24,083 nt of DNA from Micromonosporaceae bacterium. Its GTDB lineage: Bacteria; Actinomycetota; Actinomycetes; Mycobacteriales; Micromonosporaceae. Position numbers and translations under genes: made by a program. The notes under the pieces are model-generated. The model did no database searches, had not been told where the DNA came from, and worked only from the letters and a program-made list of their open reading frames with translations. This document shows positions 15,549 through 23,331 of the stretch, piece by piece. Where the stretch lies: contig DPJL01000357.1 of the NCBI GenBank assembly GCA_003543035.1, positions 25,055 to 49,137 of the forward strand. Direction: 5' to 3'. Position 1 is the stretch's first letter; each line of letters begins with the position of its first letter.

Positions 15549-15594
15549 CCGGCGGCCGAGTCGCTGATCGCATTCGATCGCGGCCGGCCGCCGT
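15549..15594. terminator. Bidirectional terminator between P450 operon and M3 peptidase
   Basis: CGGCGGCCG (15550-15558) pairs with CGGCCGCCG (15585-15593), and an inner stem GATCG/CGATC closes around CATT. The two genes converge here, so the hairpin can end both transcripts. Confidence 0.6.
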
Positions 15595-15606
15595 CACATG
15601 TGCGGG

Positions 15607-17547
15607 CTATCGGGAGTCCAGCCAGGCTTTGAAGGCGTCGAAGGTGTAGTCGCGGCCCAGGAAGTTGCCGATCAATTGGGCGGCGGGCGCCGAGCCCCCG
15701 GCTTCGAGGACTGCTGCGCGATAGCGGCCGGCGGCCGAGCCGGCCAATAGGTCTCTGCTGTCGAAGCCGGTGAAGAGGTCCTTCGCGATGACCAGCGACC
15801 ACATGTAGGTGTAGTAGATCGCCGAATACCCGTCCAGGTGGCCAAAGGAGAGGTGCATCCACGCGCCGTCGACGGGTGCGCAGTGATCGTGCCGTGCCCA
15901 CATCTCGATCTCGACCTGTAAGGGGTCCAATCCCGACGGATCGCGCCGATGTAGCTCGAGGCTGAGATCGGCGAAGAACAGCTGCCGCCGCACCAGCAGG
16001 CCCTTGCCGAACTCCTCGGCAGCGCGCATCTGCTCCACCAGCGTTGCAGGCAATGCTTCGCCGGTCTCATGATGGCGCGCAAAGGTTGCCAGCGTCGATG
16101 CGTCGCGGGTCCACTCCTCCAGCAGCTGTGAAGGCGCTTCCACGAAATCCGGCTCGGTCTTGACCCCGGCGTTTCCGGCCCACCGTTGGCGGCCGGCGAG
16201 GACATGGTGCATCAGGTGGCCGAATTCGTGGAAGAACATGGTCACCTCGACGTGTTGCATGAGGGCCGGCTTCTCACCCGGGCGCGGGAAGTTGCACAGC
16301 AGGGCGCACTCTGGGATGCGGCGGCCTGCTTTACCACCGGTCAGCACGCACATCGCCGCGAGGCCGAACTTGTCCTTTCTTGGGTGCATGTCGAGGAATA
16401 TCCGGCCCAGCAGGGTGTCCCGGTCTGCGTCAAAAACGTCGAATGCCTCGACATCGTGGTGCCACACAGGAATGTCTTTCCTGGCCCGGAACTCCACGCC
16501 AAAGAGCCGCTCTGCGACTGCCATCAGTCCCTTCCTGACTCTCCCGAACTCGAAATACGGCCGCATCGTCTGTGAGTCGAAGGCGAGCTGTTCCGCCTTG
16601 ATCCGATCCTCCAGATAGAACGAGTCCCAGGGGAGCACCTCGGTCGCGTTCGGATCGTCAATTCTCCTGCGCTGCAGGATCGCGTCAGTGTCGCGGCACA
16701 TCCGGTCGTACGCAGCGGCGGAGATGCGCGCAATGAAGTCGGCTGCGGCCTTGTCTGTGCCGATCATCTTGTCCTCGGTCACGTACCGCGCCCAGGACGC
16801 ATAGCCCAGCAGCGACGCGAATTCCTTGCGCAGCTCAAGCATTTGCCGCAACACTTCAATATTCTGCGGGTACCCGCGAAGGTTGAACGCTCGCCACAGC
16901 TGCTCGCGTGCTCCGGAGTCGTGCGCGTAGGTCATGAACGGGATGGAGTCCACGTAGTCGGTGGAGATCCGCACCTGGCCGTCCTCGTGCGGCGGATGGG
17001 CACGGACAAAGTCGTCGGGCAGACCGTCGAGTGCATTGGGCGGCAACGTCACCACCCGGGTGTCGGCGTTGATATTGCGCTGGAACGACTGGCCCACCGA
17101 CACGAGCTCGTCACGGATTTCACGCAGCCGCGCCCGTGTCGCCTCGTCCCTGTCCACACCGGCCCGCCTGAAGCTGCGCAGGAGCTTGAAGACGAGGTAT
17201 TGCGTCGCTTCATCCAACGTGGACACGTCGACGGAGCGCAGACGTTCGTAGACCCGGGCGTCCAGCGAGATTTCCGTCGCCACTTTGTCCGTGGCCTGAT
17301 CGGCGGCGTCGGCGGCCGCCCGCATCGCCGCATCGGGATGGCACTGCGAAACCGCCCGTGCCAACCGCCGAACATCATCGAGCCGCGATGTCAGCTCGTC
17401 GAACTGCTCGAGCAGCTCCTCTCCGGTGGCCACGCTGTCCACAAAAGAGGTGACATCGGCCCGGCTTGCCGCGATCACGGATTCGGCGTGGTGAGTGAAT
17501 TCTTCGGGAGTCGAGGTGGCCTGTTGGGCGGCGGCAGAATTCGACAT
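15607..17547 (-). CDS. M3 family metallopeptidase (thimet oligopeptidase-like)
   Basis: A 646-aa zinc oligopeptidase, the usual length for the M3A group. The zinc motif HEFGH places His440, Glu441 and His444; the third ligand is Glu470 in DFVEAPSQLLEEW. The C-terminal block GYSAIYYTYMWSLVIAKDLF is typical of the family. The protein is probably cytoplasmic, with no signal peptide, and cleaves short peptides. The start ATG is preceded by GAGAGG at five bases. One TTA codon lies at 15919-15921. It could be a housekeeping gene inside or beside the cluster, or could process a peptide product; nothing in the sequence decides. Confidence 0.93.
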   Translation of the reverse strand: MSNSAAAQQATSTPEEFTHHAESVIAASRADVTSFVDSVATGEELLEQFDELTSRLDDVRRLARAVSQCHPDAAMRAAADAADQATDKVATEISLDARVYERLRSVDVSTLDEATQYLVFKLLRSFRRAGVDRDEATRARLREIRDELVSVGQSFQRNINADTRVVTLPPNALDGLPDDFVRAHPPHEDGQVRISTDYVDSIPFMTYAHDSGAREQLWRAFNLRGYPQNIEVLRQMLELRKEFASLLGYASWARYVTEDKMIGTDKAAADFIARISAAAYDRMCRDTDAILQRRRIDDPNATEVLPWDSFYLEDRIKAEQLAFDSQTMRPYFEFGRVRKGLMAVAERLFGVEFRARKDIPVWHHDVEAFDVFDADRDTLLGRIFLDMHPRKDKFGLAAMCVLTGGKAGRRIPECALLCNFPRPGEKPALMQHVEVTMFFHEFGHLMHHVLAGRQRWAGNAGVKTEPDFVEAPSQLLEEWTRDASTLATFARHHETGEALPATLVEQMRAAEEFGKGLLVRRQLFFADLSLELHRRDPSGLDPLQVEIEMWARHDHCAPVDGAWMHLSFGHLDGYSAIYYTYMWSLVIAKDLFTGFDSRDLLAGSAAGRYRAAVLEAGGSAPAAQLIGNFLGRDYTFDAFKAWLDSR

Positions 17548-17749
17548 GACGGCCTCTCAGCTGCGGTCACTAGCGGTGAGACGCGATGCTTGCCGGATAA
17601 CCGTCGTAAACCCAAGCCCGCGTCAGAAAGACAGACTCGCACTGTCGACGAAACCACTGTGACACCCATCAGTCAAACGCAGAGGTTCAGCCACTCCTGA
17701 CAGTGCCAAAGCCTCGCTCCAGCGGTGTGTTCGACGCTAGTCTGTGGTC
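17548..17749. promoter_or_regulatory. Divergent promoter region, M3 peptidase / DUF2461
   Basis: A 202-bp gene-free region. The rightward gene has TAGTCT at 17738-17743, six bases before its ATG, the spacing of a leaderless promoter. For the leftward gene there is a ribosome site and a possible -10 (TAGTGA on the minus strand near 17570). None of the palindromes seen at other promoters occurs here, which fits the view that these two genes lie outside the cluster's regulation. Confidence 0.45.
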
Positions 17750-18397
17750 ATGGCATTTCGCGGATGGACTGCCGAGGCCCTTGATTTCTACGAGGGGCTG
17801 GCGGCCGACAACTCAAAGACGTACTGGACCGCGCACAAGGCCTTCTACGACGAGAAAGTCCGTGGACCCATGGTGGAATTGCTCGCCGAGCTGGAGCCGG
17901 AGTTCGGCACGAGCAGGATCCTGCGTCCCAATCGGGATGTCCGGTTCAGCACCGACAAGTCGCCCTACAAGATGGAGATCGCGGCAATACTCGAAGCGGA
18001 CGGGTATATCCAGCTTTCCGCCACCGGCCTGGGCGTGGGTAGCGGGATGTGGATGATGGCGCCCGACCAGTTGGCGCGCTATCGCGAGGCAGTCGCCCAC
18101 GACAGGAAGGGCGGGGAGCTGGAGAAGATCGTCGGCAAGCTCAAGTCAAACGACATCGAGGTCGGCGGTCAGGACACTCTGAAGACCGTGCCGAAAGGAT
18201 ACCCACGCGACCACCCACGGGCGGAAATGCTGCGGCACAAGGGCCTTGCGGCCTTCAAGCAATGGCCGATCGCCGCGTGGCTCGGCACCGCCGCGGCGAA
18301 GAAGCGGGTCGTCGACTTCCTGCGCGCTACTCGGCCGCTACACGACTGGCAGGACAAGTACGTGGGTGACGCGGCAATGACGGCAAGCCACCGGTAG
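17750..18397 (+). CDS. DUF2461 (TIGR02453) family protein
   Basis: A 215-aa protein of the DUF2461/TIGR02453 family: it begins FRGWTAEALDFYEGLAADNSKTYW, with RPNRDVRFSTDKSPYKMEI in the middle and the LPKGYPRDHPRAEMLRHKGL-type stretch after it. The function is not known; these proteins occur widely in bacteria as single genes. The start ATG 17750 lies six bases after TAGTCT with no ribosome site, so it is probably leaderless; a GTG at 17744 is less likely. It ends five bases from the convergent condensation-domain gene. It is probably not part of the pathway. Confidence 0.88.
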   Translation: MAFRGWTAEALDFYEGLAADNSKTYWTAHKAFYDEKVRGPMVELLAELEPEFGTSRILRPNRDVRFSTDKSPYKMEIAAILEADGYIQLSATGLGVGSGMWMMAPDQLARYREAVAHDRKGGELEKIVGKLKSNDIEVGGQDTLKTVPKGYPRDHPRAEMLRHKGLAAFKQWPIAAWLGTAAAKKRVVDFLRATRPLHDWQDKYVGDAAMTASHR

Positions 18398-18420
18398 GCG
18401 CGTCAGCGCATCACCGTGGC
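18387..18420. terminator. Possible bidirectional terminator at convergent gene ends
   Basis: GCCACCGGT (18387-18395) can pair with ACCGTGGC (18413-18420) with one bulged base, with an inner GCGC-GTCA-GCGC. It overlaps the 3' ends of both convergent genes, and there is no other room for a terminator. Imperfect, so only tentative. Confidence 0.3.
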
Positions 18421-19758
18421 GGAGAAGGCTTCGCGAGACTTTTCCGCGCCGGCCATAATGTCGGCGATGGAGCTGTCGGGTGAGTCGATTGCCTCCTGCA
18501 CCGTCGCGGCGCAGCCGGCGAGCAACCGCCTCGTCCACTCGTCGCCGAATTGGGGGCAGTGGTAGAACAACGTGCCCCGCAGGCTGTCCTGGTGCGGGAA
18601 GAAGGCGAGCTCGAGCGGGAATCGGCCGGTCTCCACCAGCAGCAGCTCGCCGCTGTCGACACCCTCCACCGAGAAGGCGGTCTCGTTGGCATCGAGCATC
18701 TGGAACACCACGTCGCGGGGGGCGATCGCACCCTCCAGGATGGTCCCAGCAGGCAGCATCTGATAGGGAAACGCCTGGTAGTTCAGTGCTTCGACGGTGG
18801 TGATACGCACTTGCCGCAACAGATCGCGGAAGGTCTCATGCGGACGAATCAGCCCGCGGAGGATCACCATGTTGACAAAAAAGCCGACCGTCTGGGCCAC
18901 CTCGGCCCGCGTCCGATTGCCAAAGATCGAGGAGACGGCGAGGTCATCCTGACCTGTCTCCGCGAAAAGCTGAAGATAAAACGCCGCCAGCAGAAACGCG
19001 TAGGGCGTGCACCGCTCCTGCCCGGCTATCGCCCGCAATCGTGCCAACTGCTCAGGCGCGATGTCCACATCCCAGCTTCTGGCCTCGCTTTCCACCTCAC
19101 GGCTCGCCTCCTGCGCGGCGGAAGTGATGTTCACCAGCTGCACTCCCCGCGCCCCGGCGAGCTTTGCGCTCCAATAGGTCTCCAGCTTGGCGAGCCGGGG
19201 GCCGGACAGGTTTCGTTGCTGCCATTGGGCCCAGTCGGCGAACTGCCACCCGACATCGGGCAAAGTCACGTCCTCGCCGCGGGCTCGCCGATACAACAAG
19301 CCCAGGTCCCGGGCGATAACCGAGCAGGACCAGTCGTCGGTCACCAGATGGTGCATGTTCAGGCAGATCACGTATTCGTCATCGCGTGCTCGCCAGGCGG
19401 TCGCGCGGACCGGCCATTCGGTGGGGTCGACAGGCGAGCGCAGATCCGCGATTAGTGCCGCGTATGCGGCGCCCGAGGGGTCTTCGGCCGCGCGGAGATC
19501 GATCTGCTGGATCCGCATCGGTTCCGGTTCATGGATCGCCTGGGTCAGCCGTCCGCCGCGGCCGGAGAAGGTGGTTCGGAGGGCTTCGTGACGCCGCACC
19601 AGCTCTGTATAGGCCTGGTTCAGCGCTTCCATATCGACTGCGCCCGCCATGCGAAGGGCAAGCGGCTGATTGAGCATCCCGCGTCCGTCCCCCCGGTAGT
19701 GCTCCATCAGCCACAACAGCCGTTGGCCGACGGATGCCGGCACCTGTCTTGTCGACAC
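18403..19758 (-). CDS. Free-standing NRPS condensation domain protein (C1)
   Basis: A 451-aa stand-alone condensation domain. The active-site motif is MHHLVTDDWS (His136, His137, Asp141), with Asp in place of the usual Gly of HHxxxDG. Other core motifs are SVGQRLLW, RRHEALRTTF, VGFFVNMVILRG and YQAFPYQML. C domains join a carrier-bound acyl donor to an amine or hydroxyl acceptor. No adenylation or carrier domain is fused. The start GTG 19758 has GGAGG seven bases upstream. It is last in the operon C2 - SsuD-type - SsuE-ACP - C1, 91 bp after the ACP fusion. It is clearly similar along its whole length to C2 (21918-23306). Which carrier and acceptor it uses is unknown. Confidence 0.92.
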   Translation of the reverse strand: MSTRQVPASVGQRLLWLMEHYRGDGRGMLNQPLALRMAGAVDMEALNQAYTELVRRHEALRTTFSGRGGRLTQAIHEPEPMRIQQIDLRAAEDPSGAAYAALIADLRSPVDPTEWPVRATAWRARDDEYVICLNMHHLVTDDWSCSVIARDLGLLYRRARGEDVTLPDVGWQFADWAQWQQRNLSGPRLAKLETYWSAKLAGARGVQLVNITSAAQEASREVESEARSWDVDIAPEQLARLRAIAGQERCTPYAFLLAAFYLQLFAETGQDDLAVSSIFGNRTRAEVAQTVGFFVNMVILRGLIRPHETFRDLLRQVRITTVEALNYQAFPYQMLPAGTILEGAIAPRDVVFQMLDANETAFSVEGVDSGELLLVETGRFPLELAFFPHQDSLRGTLFYHCPQFGDEWTRRLLAGCAATVQEAIDSPDSSIADIMAGAEKSREAFSATVMR

Positions 19759-19798
19759 GGGTTTTCCTCCATTGCATCGTCAGCACTCTGCATGACAT

Positions 19799-19831
19799 GT
19801 GTCCACGCCGGCCATGTCGTGGTGTGGACAC
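19799..19831 (-). other. Intercistronic hairpin between the SsuE-ACP fusion and C1
   Basis: GTGTCCAC (19799-19806) is the exact reverse complement of GTGGACAC (19824-19831), a stable 8-bp stem with a 17-nt loop. It lies within an apparent operon, 18 bases after the ACP stop and 28 before the C1 ribosome site. It may trim transcription into C1 or protect the upstream message. Confidence 0.4.
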
Positions 19832-19849
19832 CCATGTGGTACCCCTATA

Positions 19850-20752
19850 TCAGCTCTTTTCTGAGATCTTTTTGATTACCAGGTCCTGCACCGCGCCAAC
19901 GGTCGTGATCTGGCGGGCGGTCTTCTCGTCGATGGGGTCGAGGTCGAATTCGTCCTCCAGCGCGAATGCCACCTCCATGAGCGCCAGGGAGTGGTAACCC
20001 AGATCCTGAATCAGGACCGAATCCGTGGTCGCTTTGACATCCTGCTTTGGTGCCATATCGGCGATGACGGTCAAGACCTTGGCCCGGACCTCCTCATCGG
20101 ACAGATCGGTGCTGACGGGGGTCGCCTGCTCGGTCATTTTCAACTTCCTCCAGTCGGGATTGGACTCCGGAACTCCATCGAGACCGCCAAGGCGCTCGAA
20201 CCCGTCGCGATGGCGCCACAGCACGGCCGCCAGCGTCGGTGCATGTGATTTGATCCAGGTGCCGACCACGGGATGTAGATCGGCGAATTCCTCTTCGATC
20301 ACCGACAGTGCCGGGACTGGGACAGTCGCGCCCAGCTCGGTTAACAGCGGGCACAGGAACTGATCGGCCGCGCCGCGATGACGCGCCCACCCGGCGGTCA
20401 TCGCGGCGACGGCGACTGTGCCCGACAGCCCTTCCATCGGCAGGATGTCGAAGAAGAGCTTGAGTAGGCCCGAATAGGCGCCTTTGAAGGTGGGGCTCAC
20501 CACGATCAGCAGCCCAGGCCTTCGCACCGCTTTGAGTGCCTGTTCGATCAGGGCCGGCGGCGGCATCGTGGAGCTGGCTCGGGCGGGCACCAGCGGGCCG
20601 AGCTCGGCCAGATCGACGATGTCGGGCTCGGCGATCGTGACCCCTTCGTCGGCGAGCGCGAGTCGCAGGGCGCTCGCCAACTCAACAGCCACGGTGGAAG
20701 TCCGCGAACCCTTGCGCGGGTTGCCAATGACCAGCGTCGCCGGGGTGCTCAC
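19850..20752 (-). CDS. SsuE-like NAD(P)H:FMN reductase fused to an acyl carrier protein
   Basis: One uninterrupted 300-aa reading frame with two parts. Residues 1-190 are a flavodoxin-fold FMN reductase: VIGNPRKGSRTSTVA for flavin phosphate binding, and SPTFKGAYSGLLKLFFDILP, matching the SsuE active-site segment including its tyrosine (Tyr93). Residues about 215-300 are an acyl carrier domain with phosphopantetheine Ser255 in DLGYHSLALMEV. The start GTG 20752 shares a 4-bp GTGA overlap with the SsuD-type gene. At codon 206 an ATG (20137) preceded by GGAGG nine bases upstream could also make a free 95-aa ACP. A TTA codon lies at 20342-20344. The reductase should supply FMNH2 to the SsuD-type partner while the ACP holds the substrate; that coupling is inference. 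Confidence 0.88.
   Translation of the reverse strand: MSTPATLVIGNPRKGSRTSTVAVELASALRLALADEGVTIAEPDIVDLAELGPLVPARASSTMPPPALIEQALKAVRRPGLLIVVSPTFKGAYSGLLKLFFDILPMEGLSGTVAVAAMTAGWARHRGAADQFLCPLLTELGATVPVPALSVIEEEFADLHPVVGTWIKSHAPTLAAVLWRHRDGFERLGGLDGVPESNPDWRKLKMTEQATPVSTDLSDEEVRAKVLTVIADMAPKQDVKATTDSVLIQDLGYHSLALMEVAFALEDEFDLDPIDEKTARQITTVGAVQDLVIKKISEKS
20135..20151 (-). promoter_or_regulatory. Internal ribosome site and in-frame ATG for a free ACP
   Basis: Inside the reductase-ACP frame, GGAGG (20151-20147) lies nine bases before ATG (20137-20135), exactly at the domain junction. Translation from here would give a 95-aa acyl carrier protein (19850-20137). It is either a working second start or the relic of two genes that became fused by loss of a stop. 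Confidence 0.5.
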
Positions 20753-21831
20753 AACAGACCCCGGTCTCGCAGGATCGGCATGACACCTTCGCCGAAGCTG
20801 TATGCCTCCTCCAGATGCGGCTGTCCGGAAAGGATCAGGTGGCGCAGGCCGAGGTCGTGGTACTCCTCGATCCTGGAGGCCACCTCTTCGTGACTTCCCA
20901 CCAGTGCGACGCCCGCACCGGGCCGCACGAGGCCGTAACCGGCCCAGACATTGGGGTAGATCTCGAGCGAGTCGGTACTGCCGCCGTGCAGGGCCGCCAT
21001 CCGGCGCTGTCCCTCGGATTCGGTGCGGCTGAAGCGTTTCTGAGCCTGGGCGATGCGCTCCGCGTCCATCCCGGCCAACAGCCGTTCGGTCACCTCCCAC
21101 GCCTCCCGCGAGGTGTCGCGGCTGATGATGTGAAAGCGGGTGCCGAATTCGATCGTCCGGCCGTGCTGCGCCGCTAGATCGCTGACCTCCTTGGTGAGGT
21201 TGGCGAGACTGTCAGGCGCTTCACCCCAACTCAGATAGACGTCGGCATGAGCGGCAGCCGCTCGCTGTGCGCCGGCTGACGAACCGCCGAGCAACACCAA
21301 TGGGCGCACGGGATGTGGCCGGGTCAGCAGGCCCGCCTTGATGTGGAAGTGCTGGCCTTCGAAGTCAAAAGGCTTGCCTTCCCAAGCGCGGGACCAGACG
21401 TCGAGGAACTCGGCGGTGCGGTCATAGCGCTGATCGTGGTCGAGCCAGTCGCCGTAACGCTTTTGCTCATCCGCGTCGCCACCGGTGACGATGTTGAGCA
21501 TCAGCCTGCCGCCGGAGAGGCGCTGGAACGTGGCGGACATCTGCGCGGCCACCATCGGCGGCAACGAGCCGGGGCGCAGCGCGATCATGAAGTGCATGTT
21601 GCTGGTGTGCGCGGCCAGAGCGCTTGAGGTCAGCCACGGATCCTCACAGAACATGCCGGTGGGGATCAGCGCGCCGACGAAGCCGAGACGGTCGATGGCC
21701 TGCGCGACCTGGCTCAGATACCCGAGATCGGGCTCGCGGCGAATGTTCGAGGCGGACGAACCGTCCGCACTCTTGGCGACCTCACGTCCGTCACCGTGCA
21801 ACGGCATGAACCAGTGCAGTCGCAGTGTCAT
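20749..21831 (-). CDS. ssuD: FMNH2-dependent alkanesulfonate monooxygenase (SsuD)-type enzyme
   Basis: A 360-aa luciferase-like monooxygenase that matches SsuD closely. It has LHWFMPLHGDGREV at the start, IPTGMFCEDPW with the conserved cysteine (Cys62), VTGGDADEQ, SWGEAPD, TRFHIISR with Arg/His, the mobile-loop block RTESEGQRRMAALHGG, and SGQPHLEEAY. Known SsuD enzymes use FMNH2 and O2 to cleave the C-S bond of alkanesulfonates, giving an aldehyde and sulfite. The start ATG 21831 follows GGAGG by five bases. It sits between C2 and the reductase-ACP gene, which overlaps it by 4 bp, so its flavin supply is in the same operon. In this setting the substrate could be carrier-bound, and the reaction may differ from desulfonation. 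Confidence 0.9.
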   Translation of the reverse strand: MTLRLHWFMPLHGDGREVAKSADGSSASNIRREPDLGYLSQVAQAIDRLGFVGALIPTGMFCEDPWLTSSALAAHTSNMHFMIALRPGSLPPMVAAQMSATFQRLSGGRLMLNIVTGGDADEQKRYGDWLDHDQRYDRTAEFLDVWSRAWEGKPFDFEGQHFHIKAGLLTRPHPVRPLVLLGGSSAGAQRAAAAHADVYLSWGEAPDSLANLTKEVSDLAAQHGRTIEFGTRFHIISRDTSREAWEVTERLLAGMDAERIAQAQKRFSRTESEGQRRMAALHGGSTDSLEIYPNVWAGYGLVRPGAGVALVGSHEEVASRIEEYHDLGLRHLILSGQPHLEEAYSFGEGVMPILRDRGLL

Positions 21832-21875
21832 CAGCGCCTCCGACCTCACCCCGGGTTAGGGCGTGCTTGCGTTCG

Positions 21876-21902
21876 CTCGTATATACGTGTGTTTACGAGT
21901 AT
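21876..21902 (-). promoter_or_regulatory. Inverted CTCGTA/TACGAG element before the SsuD-type gene
   Basis: CTCGTA (21876-21881) and TACGAG (21894-21899) form an inverted pair around 12 bases; CGTATATACG (21878-21887) is itself palindromic. TTTACGAGTAT at its right side also occurs as TTTGCGAGTAT at 23323-23333 and, looser, at 4595-4607. It lies in the 86-bp gap between C2 and the SsuD-type gene and suggests an internal, regulated promoter. Confidence 0.45.
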
Positions 21903-21917
21903 CCAGACACGAGGCTG

Positions 21918-23306
21918 TCAGGCACTCGCGCGAGTTGTCAATAGACCTGCCAGGCTCGCGTCAGGCGCATCCACCGCCGCGGCGGCAAGCTCGGCGAATC
22001 CACGCAGGAAACCTTCGCCTCCAGCGGCGTCGAGCCGGTCGGGAGCGCGGAACAGAGCCGCTTTCATTTCCGATTCCCCGACTGGTACCAGGGCCAGCTC
22101 AAACGGAAACCGGCTGCCGATGTCGGTGGGTACCACGAGTTCGAAGTGGACGCCGCCGCCGGTGCGCAGGTGTTGCGTCTCGGTCATCACGTTGAACATC
22201 ACGTTGTCGGCCCGGCCGCCACCGGTGTCCACCAGATCGGTGGGCAGCAGCTGGAACGGCAACTCGCTGTATGTAAATGCCCCGAGCACCGAGCTGTGGC
22301 AGTGCCGCACCAGATCGGTGAAAGTGCGTTGCTCCGCGACGCGTGCCCGCAGAAGCACCATGCCGGCTAGGAGGCCGACAGTTTCCCGCAGCTCCGGGCG
22401 GGTGCGATTGGCGAACATGGACGCCACGGAAAGGTCGGGCTGGCCGGTCACGCGGTGCAACTGGACCTGGAAAAGTGCCAGCAGCACGGCGAACAGCGTG
22501 GTCTGCTCCCGGCGAGCCAGCTCCCGCAACCCGGTCACCACCTTCGCCGAAAGGTCGACCGTGTCCACCTGCGCCGCCCCCTCCTGGCGCAACTCCACAG
22601 GAGTTGTCGTTCCGGGCTCGCCCAAACCAGCAAGTCCTGTGGAGTTGTCGCTCGCGCTGGGAGCGGCGGAAGCGAGCTGGGGCAGGCGGGCACCGGCGAG
22701 TTGGCGGCGCCAATAGTCCTGATGCCGCTTCAACCGGTCGCCTGCCAGCAACGAGCGTTGCCATTCCACGAACTGGGCCGGGGACCAGCCCGGCGTTGGC
22801 AGATCGGCTGAGCCGCCGGTCTCCGCGTCGTAGAGCAGGCACAGGTCGCGAAGGAGGATCCCGGTCGACCACGCGTCGGTGACCAGGTGATGCAGGTTCA
22901 GGCAGAACAGCTGCTCAACCGGGCTGACCTTCCACAACCGCGCCCGCACCGGCCACTCCTGCGGATCGATCGGCAGGCGAAGCTCCTCCGCGAGAGCCTT
23001 GTCGGCCGCCGCACGAGGATCGTCCGAAGTGGACAGATCATCCTGCACGATCGGCTCTGGCCGGGGCGGATGGATGCGCTGCGCGAGCCGGGCTCCGCGT
23101 CCGTGGAAGGTGGTGCGCAGCGAATCGTGCCGGGCCGCCAATGCGTTCAGCGCACGCTGCAACGCATCGGTGTCCAGCGGCCCGCTTATCCGGCACACGA
23201 CAGGGCAGTTCAGCGCCCCATAGTCGCTGCGGTAATGCTTGATCATCCAGAGCAGCCGCTGGGAAACGGAAGCGGGTACGTCATAGGTTTCCGTTGTCTC
23301 CACCAC
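21918..23306 (-). CDS. Free-standing NRPS condensation domain protein (C2)
   Basis: A 462-aa stand-alone condensation domain, first gene of the leftward operon. The active site is LHHLVTDAWS (His139, His140, Asp144), with Ala where Gly is usual. Other motifs are SVSQRLLW, ARHDSLRTTF and YSELPFQLL. The C5 region (VGLLAGMVLLR) lacks the usual FVN. I use GTG 23306: TAGCTA lies seven bases before it (leaderless pattern), whereas the longer start at 23342 would overlap the divergent gene. Compared with C1, about 16 extra residues sit in the linker between the two halves, at a 13-bp inverted repeat (22590-22647). It presumably condenses a carrier-bound acyl group with an acceptor. Confidence 0.9.
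   Translation of the reverse strand: MVETTETYDVPASVSQRLLWMIKHYRSDYGALNCPVVCRISGPLDTDALQRALNALAARHDSLRTTFHGRGARLAQRIHPPRPEPIVQDDLSTSDDPRAAADKALAEELRLPIDPQEWPVRARLWKVSPVEQLFCLNLHHLVTDAWSTGILLRDLCLLYDAETGGSADLPTPGWSPAQFVEWQRSLLAGDRLKRHQDYWRRQLAGARLPQLASAAPSASDNSTGLAGLGEPGTTTPVELRQEGAAQVDTVDLSAKVVTGLRELARREQTTLFAVLLALFQVQLHRVTGQPDLSVASMFANRTRPELRETVGLLAGMVLLRARVAEQRTFTDLVRHCHSSVLGAFTYSELPFQLLPTDLVDTGGGRADNVMFNVMTETQHLRTGGGVHFELVVPTDIGSRFPFELALVPVGESEMKAALFRAPDRLDAAGGEGFLRGFAELAAAAVDAPDASLAGLLTTRASA
22590..22647. repeat. 13-bp perfect inverted repeat inside C2
   Basis: CAACTCCACAGGA (22590-22602) and TCCTGTGGAGTTG (22635-22647) are exact reverse complements, 32 bases apart, in the linker of the condensation domain. 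The left arm region also contains CAACTC-CACAG-GAGTTG. C2 is about 16 residues longer than C1 here, as if a small element had been inserted. Confidence 0.6.
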
Positions 23307-23331
23307 CCGAGGATAGCTAGTGTTTGCGAGT
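23307..23331. promoter_or_regulatory. Overlapping divergent leaderless promoters (C2 operon / diiron oxygenase)
   Basis: Leftward: TAGCTA (23319-23314) is seven bases before the C2 GTG. Rightward: TAGTGT (23318-23323) is eight bases before the diiron-enzyme ATG. The two -10 hexamers share bases 23318-23319, so polymerases would compete. The CGAGTAT motif (23327-23333) covers the rightward start. Confidence 0.5.

Noticed and set aside
20753..21100. 116-residue N-terminal extension of the reductase-ACP frame
   Set aside because: It overlaps the SsuD-type gene on the same strand in another frame and is Arg/Gly-rich; the GTG at 20752 with a GTGA overlap fits better.
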